DNA of 64,000 nt from Marsupella aquatica (taxonomy: Eukaryota > Marchantiophyta): positions 7,502,001 through 7,566,000 of the forward strand of contig OZ316894.1 in NCBI GenBank assembly GCA_973895155.1, read 5' to 3'. The translations under genes and the position numbers were made by a program. Under the pieces are notes generated by a model that saw only the letters and a list, made by a program, of their open reading frames with translations, made no database searches and was not told the origin of the DNA. This document shows positions 21,169-32,100 of this stretch, piece by piece; positions within the stretch are counted from its first letter, which is position 1, and every line of letters starts with the position of its first letter.

Positions 21169-24100
21169 TTTACGGCATGGCGTCCCAAAAATTACTTTGC
21201 TTTTGCCACAAACAGGAATGTGCATGTTTGTTATTGTTAAAAGTATGATCATTCCTGTTTGTGGTTAGTTGTGGTGATGTGGCGCAACCTCATGGCAGAG
21301 AATTTGCAAGAGACCCCTAGTGGGGGTCCGTAAAGAAGAGTGTCTTAATTAAGTTCTGGGAAGATACAAGATTAACTAAAGTGACATTGGTAAAGATCCA
21401 TGATTGCTCATGTAGTTGGTTTTGGGGGGTCATTTATAAAAACAGGGAGGTACCACATGCCACCCAAACTAGATTTTTCAGACTATTTTAATCATAGATT
21501 TCTAAAACGTATGATTTCAGATTTTGTGTCTCTAATCACCTTGTATTGTAATATAAGGTGATTAAAATAAAAATAAGGAACTTTGATTATTTATCTTTTA
21601 TAAAGTAAAATAGGTCAAATTCAGACTACACATAGAAAATTATTTTTACAAAGTAGGGGTATTTTAATTATGTCATGATTGCACATGGTATTCTAAAAAT
21701 TACACTAAATCCCCCAGGTTTTTTTTGTATGCTTCAATCGTGGCATACAAAGTCGCACTTTTCTGCTTTGAGTGTAATTTGAGAATGAATGGATAATTTC
21801 ATGATTTTATATCTTTACTAAATAGATTTCTATTATCAAATGTAGTATTACACCCAATGCTAGATGTCTCAAGCTATGTTGCTTTCCTGGAGCTGATACA
21901 TATTGACTGCTAAGGTTGGAATCTTGGAGGTTGAAATCACGCACAATGTTTTTGGGTAATAAGCACCCTGGAAATTCATTCATCATTTTACCCCTGTTTG
22001 TTTGGAATATTCTAAAAATACTCCAAACGGTGGTTTTTAACACCCTATAATCTGAGTGTTCTTATAATTCTTCAAATTGGTTAAGAGAGCCCTCTTTTTT
22101 TTCCCATAAATTTATGCGTCGTTCCTGAACCCAATAAAATATTCATGTACTTATTTGCATGTGAGGGGTACGTAGAAAATAAATAAGGACCCCTGTGTTG
22201 GAAGTATTTTATATCAATTGGAACAAGTTTTCATCATAATTATCACCCAGACTCATCCAAAATCTTTATTAAAATTGTTTGATTCCACCCCACTTACTAA
22301 TATACCCGGTTGATACCAAGAAAAAAATTTAAACATAAAGTGGTGAACATATTTGCTTCCATTATATTGCCCTAAAAAGAGTAAATGTTTAGTTCTGAGA
22401 TTTATTGTCTTGCCATTGCTTAGGGTGAAGTTACTCCTTTGTCATCCAAGAAAGCAGTCCAGCACTAACCGCCTTCATTGTGGCAGGCAAGTTTCCAAGT
22501 TCAAACTCCATAAGTCAACATACTTTTGCATAAACCTCCATCCCAAAGTGGGATTCAACAAAGCCTCTTTCCACACAGGAGATATGACACTTAAAAGGGT
22601 TTGAGGTCTCGTTCTTAATTAGTCACCTAGAACAAAATGTGTGGGCAGACATCATCTAGGAGGGGAACCCAAGGGTTTATAATAAATGAGTTTGCTAGGA
22701 CGAAGTGTGCTTGAATTAGACTTTTATGCCCTGTATCCACTAGTATCCATTCTTAATTAGAAACTTGGGAGATACCTTGAACCTTGATTACGAATGGCCC
22801 AAGTCAGAAAATAATATTATGGTTGTTCCCTCCCTAGTGCTCTACAGTCTAAGTTTAGTAAGATTGAGATTAATATGCTATATATGGGGGGAAATATATT
22901 AAGAAATGGGGAATCCAGCTAGGTAGAGACTTAGTGGAAGAAGAAAGCTTAAAATAAGGCTTCTATTAGTGTATATGGAAATAGTAATACATAAATCTAT
23001 CATTTTGCTTATTTACAGAGTTGTATTTAACACCTCTAGAAAATACTATTATCCACCGTTGGTACGTAATGCGGGTTGGCTGGGTTTACTTAGTGTTCTA
23101 AGAACCATCATATTGGTGGCTTTGGTTCACCTCTAGCTGTTGCCAATTTAATAGATAATTTATCTATAACTATAATAAGGGATCCCGCCTTTTTTTGTTA
23201 TTTGTCCCAATACAAAAAAGCCCCTAGATGGGAAAGATCCACAGCCATTGGATTTTTTTGGCTGTTTTCCCTGACATTGATGGAGGAAACGGGCACCTCT
23301 GGTGCATATGTGCTTCCTCACGTTGCCCCCAAAATGCCCCAGCCCAACCCGACTCCCTATGGGCAGGTCCTCCTTGTGCCATGCAACACATGGGCATAGG
23401 GCTCGTTATTTGATATTAGATAATTTTACATATTTTTGCCAAATCTACTACTATCAATTAGCACAGTTATGTGTTTGGATTATTCCAAACAGGGGAGTTT
23501 TAATGCTTGTGAATATACTGTATTAATTTCATTTTTAAACCTCTAACTTTGTCCCTCGTGCCCCAAGCCCTATACATTCTGAGGAGCGCAGGGTGAGGTA
23601 GAAGCATCATCATCGGTGGGGATGGCAATATAGTCCGGTGGGCTATACACTTTGTCTCATGTCTTTCAAGTTGCACAACCATGAGACCCTATGGCTAAAA
23701 AAATGCTTATTTTCTCTTTTGGTTTCTAATGAAAAAATAAAAACCAAGATCTTGCCAACATGTCTTGAAGATTAAGGGCACTGTCTGTCTCATCAGCCCT
23801 TAGGCAATCAAGGGTAGCCATTGAAAGTGGAGTGGGACCAATCTACCATTGATCCTTGAACAGAGTACAATGCACTCTACGTCCGTGCCAATTGGGCCAT
23901 AGCTTACAATTGCATTTAAATCCACATTCATATTTCAGTAACGCTAAGATTGTGAAAGGAAACGGACATGTTGAGGGACCAATGTTGTGCTTCATGACAA
24001 AGAAGCAATTCACAAATAATTCAATCAAACTAGACAAGTAAAGATTATAATAATTGTTTCTTTCATGGACACTAAGCAGATTGAGGAGCAGGCGGATCAT

Positions 24101-25458
24101 TCTACTTGTAGACGTCCATTAGGATTTGGTGCAATTGGTTCTTTCTGAGTTACAAATTGTTTCTATTTAATTTAAAATGGCACTTTGAGGATCAAGTCTA
24201 ACAAAATTATTATTTAAGTTACTTGTGAGCATATTAGAAATTAGATCAAGAAGCAACAACCATGATTGTGCAATTTGGTGGCAAGATTGTTAAGTACATC
24301 CTTAGTCGTTTGACGCCTTATGGGATGCCCTGTCATATTCTTCACGGCTTCAATGTATGTAATGACTTAAATTAATTCTATTACAAACTTAGTTCACTTT
24401 GGCTATTGGTGTTTTTACAGCTATGGTTTGGCAATCTAACTCAGATGACACCAAATTAGGAAGGAACTTAGATTCAATTGTTGAATGACAACAAACACTT
24501 TACATATCCTCCAGCAAGAGCAAAGGTAACATTTCCATTAAAGAGACAACTTCATATGTACAAGTAGCTGACTTGATTGAATTGAATATCAAGTCAAGAG
24601 TGTGAGGAAACTATTTCTCTACACTTGTCATGGAAAAAGGCTTTGGATAAATAAATTCCTAATAGGAACCAAACTACAATAAATTAGCCAAACAATCTTA
24701 TGGGAACTAGAACTAGTATCCAAACACAACTACCGAGTTCGTTGAGCATTACTCACATGGTGTTAAAGCTGGTGGAGGTGTATATACAAGATTCATCAGC
24801 TTCTCCACCTCACCTCAATTCAAACCTTCCACTTATGAATTATAGCTCTATAATAATGCGTTGAGTGTGTAATGACTCTTAGTGCACATAAAGTTTTTGC
24901 CACCATGAGGTTTGTGCAAGTGTGTAAGCTCTATTTGTTGCAATTTTAGCCAACTTTAAGTTGTATAGCCTTATGATGATCTTCTATGTCAGCCCCTCCA
25001 GGCCTCTATTTCTCCTTGCTCCCCATTAGGTCCCTATGGAAATTGGTCTTATCCTTGCACTTCTCAACGTATAAAGTTGCCCAACAAACAAATTTTGGAT
25101 GTTTTAATCATATCTAGTGATGCCCTCTCCTTGGTGTTGGATGTAGCCCTTGTTTGTCCTTGTGTTCTTAGTGAATTGGGTGTTGTTGTAAGGCAAGTTG
25201 GAGGATTATCTTGTTGTTGTGTTGGAACAACCTTCTGGTCGTGAGCAAGAGAAACTATCTTTAAACCATTCAAGATCCTCCTCAACATTTTTATTACGGA
25301 TCCCATGAGAGGTCCCTTCCAAAATTCCTGGCACCACAGTGTGCGACGTCAACAACAACCGCAACAAGCAAGACTCATCAGTTTTGTGAATCAAACTTAT
25401 AACTTTCATTCGTGTTTGTGTCAATTTGGGTGTAAATTTTGGGACGCCATGCCGTAAA
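21169..25458. mobile_element. 4.3-kb unit bounded by 27-bp terminal inverted repeats
   Basis: The left terminus 21169-21195 and the right terminus 25432-25458 are inverted copies with one mismatch over 27 bases; the core is TACGGCATGGCGTCCC. If the target duplication is TA (21171-21172 and 25455-25456), the element is 21173-25454 and resembles Tc1/mariner. No longer duplication is visible. No transposase is recognisable inside, only short open frames, so it would be a large non-autonomous or decayed element. Two unrelated inverted MITE relics are the alternative. Confidence 0.7.
21206..21264. repeat. Perfect 15-bp-stem hairpin inside the TIR unit
   Basis: CCACAAACAGGAATG at 21206-21220 is the exact reverse complement of 21250-21264, with a 29-base loop. 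It lies just inside the left terminal repeat. Confidence 0.9.
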
Positions 25459-27559
25459 AGGAAAAGTAAACAATTAGAAATGCAAAGAGCAAGACGATTA
25501 AAACTGTCACTATGTAACCGTTTTAGTTATTTATCCAATTTTAAAACTTAGATTCAAATTTTTTTAAAGTTTTTTTCATATAATAAATAATGACTAATAA
25601 CTAACTTGATAACTTCCTTGTTAAAGGGCAATTGGCACCTGGAGTAAGATTTCCGGCCCTTTGGAATTAAGGTAAACTGCAAGCCATGGTCCAAACTTGA
25701 ACTCAACAAACTGATACAATTTATTTGATTAGACATTCACTAATTTCAAATGGACTTGCCATGGATTGAATTCTGACTCTTGTAACTTGAGAATTTGGTA
25801 GCATGTGGCGGAAAGGCCTGATTTTGACAACTGCTTGTGATAACCATGCTATCAATTAGCCAAGGGGTCCACAAACTAATTACATTATCTATGGAGTACC
25901 GCCACAAAATGCTGTAAGTGAGGAATGAATTGGCACCTTGGAGCACTACTTTGCCCACATCAACATCTCATTCATAAGAGCATTGATAAGTTGTAACGAC
26001 AATGTCAATGATAAGCAATTGATCTCATAATTTACGTTCAAAAATCTTTAACAAACAGAAGAGGCAATTAGTTCAAATTGATATGCGCATTCTCCCATCC
26101 GTGGTTTCACACAGAATAAAGTGAAAATTTTAAAAATAAAATTTAAAAAAATAAAATAATTCAATAAGGCATATCATCCATATCTTCAAGAAGATAGATG
26201 AGGTCCTTTAATTTGCACGTTGCACAGAAGGTTAAGGCATAAGATGCCTTGCCCACCTGAATTTGGAGTAGCCATTGCTAAATCTGATAACAAATCAAAG
26301 ATGAATGAGTCTGGCATTTTGTCAAATCAACATAAGACAAGACCACGAAATCAAGGTTGGCAATAACAGTTCAAGCCATTGGATTGTCCATGTTTGTTGC
26401 TCTCGTCACCCTTGTCACTCTTGCAAGCACACTTTTGTGTTTCAGCTGTGAGACATTTCAAAATAGTTTGCTGTTATTTGAATGGCAAGGACTGGAAGCC
26501 TTCTTTTAAATTGAGGAAGAGGGAATTACACTAGAGATAAATGAGGGCATTGAGAGTTGAGACGTGTTGTGAAGGAGGGGCACCGTCTGTGAAAACCCTT
26601 TGTAGAAGGTAATAACCAGGGTTTTCATGCATTACCCTCGGTAGTACCATGAATGTACTCTTATTTGTCTTAAATGAATTTGTCTAGGTAACTACCTTTA
26701 AAATTCACTTCATTTAGAATCCTCCATTTAATTTTTGTCCTCTCATCTATCTATCCAATGTGCACCTCTTCATGGCTCCAAATATTTCAAATCAAAACAA
26801 GCTTACATAACCAAGGGGTCACCTAATTTCCTACTTTTCAATCAAAAGTTTGTTTTTTTAATGCTTGCAGTCCACAAAAGATTCAATTTGAGGGGGGGGG
26901 GGGGATTTTAGAACAATTGCACAAAGTAAATGGCACTACAGTATCCCTATCAAGACATTATATTATTTACTTTGTCTTACCCCTTTGCTTGTTGTTTTAA
27001 AATTTACTTCTCAATTTTTGATCTTCTTACAATTACTAGGCTCAATTGTTTTCCTTTGCTTTGTATCAAAGGCAGCATTGTTACTTTTCTTCTTGTTGAA
27101 AACTTCATTATTCCGTTTGTGACCTGTTTAGGGTAATAAGAGCCCTGCCGGTAATAACCAGGATTTTCATGAAAATTGACAAGGTCATCCTCGCAAGGTG
27201 GTCGCCACTCTCCCGTTGCCTAGAAACGTGGCTTTCGTGAGAGAGACAGCCTTATTTCTCCTGGAAAAAGGCTTGGGAGCCCAGGTTTTCATTCGAATCG
27301 AGGCCCTGCTCAGTCCACTACCACCCAGCCTGGGGCCGACCGATGGCAACTACCGCTAGTCCCCGGCTACTGAACCTGGCACATTCGAGCAAAGGACAGC
27401 ACTTGTGGGCTACTAACTAAATCCAAATTAGCAGTAATTAGTGTGGGCATAAACTTTCATATTTAGTAAATTTTTGATCGCTGCATTAACTGTTCATTTG
27501 GAAGGATTCCCTGTCGACCTCAACCCCTGGCTGTCCGCCGGGAGGAGGAGGGTACTTAC
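25459..27559. other. Intergenic, no gene seen
   Basis: AT-rich. It contains a 13-base G run at 26892-26904 and two copies of a GGTAATAACCAGG block (about 26610 and 27140), which share TAACC/GGTAA sequence with the foldback elements that follow. Confidence 0.5.
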
Positions 27560-27692
27560 GCAGTACGTAAATCCTGTCAGGAGAAGAGGTTACCGGTGTG
27601 TAACCATTTCTACAAGGGACTGCTATAGTCATAATCTGGTGTCCTGAAAAATTGAGTCGGTAACCTCTTTCCGGGCAGGAGTTACGTACGCT
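27560..27692. repeat. Foldback palindrome A
   Basis: The left arm 27560-27595 pairs with the right arm 27658-27692, about 35 bp each and imperfect; shared cores are TACGTAA, TCCTG and AGAGGTTACCG. The central spacer is about 62 bp. It ends where palindrome B begins. Confidence 0.8.
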
Positions 27693-27834
27693 AATGCAGG
27701 GCAGGGCCGGGGTTATAGGCTGTAACCTGCTCCCGGAATATTCAAAGAAACTCCCTGACTACCGCCGGTCAGTTTCTTTTCATATTCCGGACGTAGGGTT
27801 ATAGCCTAGTAACCCTGCGCCCAGACCTGCATTA
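27692..27834. repeat. Foldback palindrome B
   Basis: A 143-bp near-palindrome centred near 27763. The arms start TAATGCAGG and share GGTTA-TAGGCT-TAACC, CCGGAATAT and AAAGAAACT blocks. It could form a long hairpin. Abutting palindrome A, the two may be parts of one MITE. Confidence 0.85.
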
Positions 27835-28021
27835 CCCTATACGTATGGTCAATTGTACAGTCCTTTCTGGCCGTTGCTCGCCCACCATGGATTCCTTTCT
27901 GGCAAACGGTCTCGATTGTTTCCATGAAAATCCTCCCGAGTCTATCCGCCAACCCTTTCTCCGTAAGATTTCGGCGAATATTCGCCCCCAAAATCAATGG
28001 CCCCGTCCTGCCCGCTCCCCG

Positions 28022-28200
28022 ACGTCCCCAGGGAATGAAGTGCAGTACCTACGGAGCCCCTCGTTAAGGACAGCGTTGTGCAAAATGGGACGCCCTAGCG
28101 AACTCTACAATAATAATAAATCATCGAAGGTTTTGCCCACTGCCCAACGTCCCAAGGGAATGAGGTGCAGTACCTACGGAGCCCCTGGTGAAGGACAGCC
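28022..28200. repeat. 125-bp period direct repeat, two partial copies
   Basis: About 53 bp starting at 28022 (ACGTCCCCAGGGAATGAAG) recurs at 28147 with few changes, including GTGCAGTACCTACGGAGCCC in both. Not coding. Confidence 0.85.
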
Positions 28201-28239
28201 CCTAGCGAAGGGCACACGCTCTACAATAAATCTAAGGTT

Positions 28240-29102
28240 CAAAGCGCCCCCTAAGTAAAAAGTCATTTCCCCACACTCCTGGCTTCCTTCCCCTCTCCAG
28301 TCTCCTCTCCTCTCCTCCAGTGCTCGCTCGCTCGCTCTCTCTGCGAGTGCGGGAACACCACCGATCGAGAGCGAGCGCCAGTCTAATAACTCGAAATCCA
28401 CTTTTCCGCTGCCTTCTTCCTCGCTGCCCCCTCACTCAGTCTGCTTCTTCGCCATGTAAAATGCTCTGGCCGCGTCGTCTGTTAGCACGATTTGGAACTG
28501 CTAACGAGATGGCGCATTCGCGATGCGGAAAACGAGGGCCGATTGTCGAAAACGAGACGGAGCATTCAAGCATTGCGTCGTCAATGCTGTTGTGAGCCCA
28601 ATCGGGACCGCTGTACTGTGTAATGAGCGGAAAAGTTTGGGCAGGATGCGGAAAACGCAGAGTGTCGACGACGACGAAGGGAAGGGGCGTTTGAACAATT
28701 GGCCGTCATTGGTGTGGTGCCAGTCGTGACCTCGCGGAACCTTTCTGAATTAGGAGTTTTGAAAAATCGGAGCATTGGCGCGGCGCGGCGCGGGCGGTGC
28801 GGTGCGGTGCTCCAGGGTATGTCGAAACCCGTCGCTGACAAATCCTTCCATGTTTGTCCGCTCTTCTTCGGCTGACGTGAGATGAGCGTGCCCTGATTTT
28901 TTGGAATGTTTTAGACCTGTTTCGGATTTTTTGGAGTCTGCTTACACGGCATGGGAATCCCTTGTGACGGATGGTTCGGCTGTTTTGAAAATTGTATCGG
29001 AAATGCGTCGGGCTTTGAGATACTCTTGATCGGGCATATGCACAACGGGATGAATATGTGACCGGCGGAAACTGACAATGCGCACCAAAAGTTGCAGGAA
29101 CG
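28240..29102 (+). promoter_or_regulatory. Upstream region of the E(z) gene
   Basis: A CT-rich tract (28262-28320) and a GCTC repeat are followed by an inverted GAGAGCGAGC, able to form a short hairpin (about 28325-28378). Base composition is GC-rich compared with the flanks, as expected of promoter/5' UTR. The transcription start cannot be placed. Other open frames here are unsupported. Confidence 0.4.
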
Positions 29103-32100
29103 ATGGAAACCAGCAGTTCCAGGCATAGCGCCCCTGATGACGACGACGACTTGTCAAATAAGTCGGCGCTGATTGCAATCGTGACGACTTTGTCGAAGTT
29201 GAAGAGGAAGGTTTTGTGTAATCGGGGTATCGATGTCACGGTATGTGGAACTCGTCATTGATGAGCCTCTCATTTCCTCTCCTGTGCTTCAACCTCATGA
29301 TTAATGCAGCTGGGTTTGTTTTATTTGGAATTGTCGGAATTTGTCTAAGATTACTAGAAGTTCTTCAGAACGGAGCATGGACATTTCTCGTAAGTTGATT
29401 TCGCTTTTCTGGACTTGTCATTGATAAGACGTCCCATTTCCCGTTCTGCGATTGAATGTTATGAATATTCCCAGGGGTTTATCGTTTAACTTGAGCATTT
29501 CCTTTGACGATTCCGAGTAGTTGTCCGAACAGAGCTTGGACATCCTATTTTCCGGTGTTTCAGCTTTCTGGGCTTGTTATTGACAAATCTCTCATTTACT
29601 CTCCTGTGATTGAAAAGTTAACATGTTCGCAGTTTCATTTTATCTGACGTTGTAGACTTCATGTACTACGTCAAGAAGCACTTGAACATGTGTTCCGATT
29701 TTCTTGGAAAGGTGTGGCAAATGTATGGTTGACAGTGAGTTACTTTTGTTATTTACATGGGCAACTTGTGCATCAAACATCGCAGGAAAAGATGCGGAGC
29801 AATAGTGCAAAGCTACGCAAGTACACAAATGGTCTCAATGAGTCAGCCAAGGAGTGGGGTACCAATTCTGTACTTGGAGAGGATAAATTAACGTTCCGAA
29901 AGCAAAAGGTGCTCCACAACTTCAGTAGCACAGACAGTGGGAGTGGGAGCAAAGATGATTTACCAGCCCCCATCATCTTTGGTGGTTCTGGTGGAAAAGG
30001 CGGGCTCAGGCCTAGTAAGCTTCCACCTCAGCCGAATGTGCCTCCTTACACGACGTGGATTTACTTGGACAGGTAACTCCTATCCTCGCTGCTCATCAAA
30101 TGGTTTTTGACGTAACCAGTTGTCAAAGTTGGTAGGAGCCTTCTTAACTGTTGCATGTCAAAAGCGAGGTATTAATTCACCTGACTCATAGGTCTCGAAA
30201 TGATGTACTACAGTTCTACGCAGTTACCATTCATCCCACGCATAAATCGTGTTTAATGACCTAGGTTTGGGTTGTCTTTTGTCGATATTGCTTACTTAGC
30301 CGGATGAGAAATTCAACATTTCGATTAACGTGTCGCTTTCCTGGTGAATTAACGTGTCGCTTTAGCCGCATGTATTGAAGTTAGTTTCCCAAATCCTCAT
30401 TTGCCTTTTAAGGCAATTTTTCCTTACAGAAAGGACAGTCTGTATGTCAGTCAGAATGACTAGTGATAAATGCACCCTCTCACAGAAATCAACGTATGAC
30501 TGAGGACCAGTCAGTTCAAGGGCGCAGACGGATCTACTATGATCCGGTTGGAAATGAAACATTAATTGCCAGTGACAGTGAGGAGGAGGAACCCGAGGAA
30601 GAGGAACCCAAACATGATTTTAGCAAGGGTGAAGATTACATTATATGGTACATAACGTTGCCCATATCATTCAGATTCTTTTCACAGATATTGTTGCATT
30701 TTCTCGAAATGAACCAATATCAAGTATTGCTTTTTTATGTACTGCTGCGATGCTGCATCTGACCCCAATAGCAGTTGTGGTCGATTGCTCATTGACTGCC
30801 AAAACTAAGATGGATAGTTCTGTTTCTGCTGTACTCTGACATTTATGGTTGAAGGTCTCTCCTAGTTGTTTTTTCAAACCATTCAAATATGTACAGGACG
30901 GCAGTGCAGGAGCGTGGAGCTAGTGGTCTTCTTTTTGATCAGATTGCACAGTTCTTCCATGTGAATCGTGATGAGGTTCAGGTACGTTCCTCCTTCCGCG
31001 TCTTTCCTTCAAACCGTCTTTCAGAGCTGGGTCTGGGACGTTCATCATAGATGTCAAATGTCTAGCGAGCGCAAAAATTATCATTTGAATTTATTGCGCA
31101 TTTGTTCAATTCTGGTTCATTTGTGTCAATCCATTTGGTCATGAGGCTTCAAACTGGAAATGTCATCAATTAAGGGATGCGCTGTCAATGGCTATCGATC
31201 TTTTGTCCTCATTGAGAAGCAATTTTTACCGCAGGCAAGGTACGAGTTGCTTTTGAAAGACGTAGATAAACAAGCAAAGTGTGAAGCTCACGGTGAGGGT
31301 ATTCGTTTTAAAGTACCTTCCCCTGTTGGTAGGCGCAAAGTGATAAGGGACGTCGGTCGCCTAACTTATAAAGAGACAATATCTGGTTCAAAGGAACATA
31401 TGAAAACTGATGGTAATGGCAAGACTATGAAGCCGGACGACGAGAAGGTCGAAGCTAAGGATTTGGTTGCAGCGATGGATTCATTTGACAACTTATTTTG
31501 TCGCCGCTGCCTGGTACTGTTTTGATGGTGGCTTGTTTCAGTTCAAAATCTTTGATTCACGGTTTTAGGTCGCATAACGTAACATGACAAGGGAAAAGAT
31601 ATGAAAAAGTTCATGCATTGTCCTCAGTGCTAATGCCAGATACTATTCTCTGTGCTGGGGCTTTCTAAGCTTCTGTTGTAGTTAGTTTGACGAAGTAAAT
31701 CTTACAGGCATGTGGATTCTGTTTTGGTACCAGGTCTTCGATTGTCGGTTACATGGATGCTCCCAGCCTCTTGTCCATCCTGTAAGGTTAACTTCACTCA
31801 TTTTTGCTTCTTTTGGTGCCCTTACTCTGTCGTGAATGATAGTGTCAGTTTTCGTGAAAGAGCAGTTTATGCCGAATGACTCTCGCATTATGCTCCTGAT
31901 GCTGCGCAGAGTGAAAGACAACCCGCATCCAACACCGATTCAGAGGCAACGTCGCCTTGTGGCCCCAACTGTTACATGCTGGTATAGTTACTCTTCCTAT
32001 CTGCGCTCATAAGAACTCGAATTAGAAAGCCAAGAAATTGTACTCCTTGTAAATTCTTTGCTGCCATGGAACCCCCGAGAAGTTTTGTGAGGAAACAAAT

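Noticed and set aside
26892-26904. Run of 13 G
   Set aside because: A homopolymer that may be sequencing- or slippage-related; no function claimed.
27285-27310. TTCGAATCGAGG, resembling a tRNA B box
   Set aside because: No acceptor stem, D-arm or anticodon loop could be assembled around it. No tRNA was found anywhere in the window.
28706-29239. 177-codon minus-strand frame overlapping E(z) exon 1
   Set aside because: Antisense to a well-supported exon; no protein-like features.
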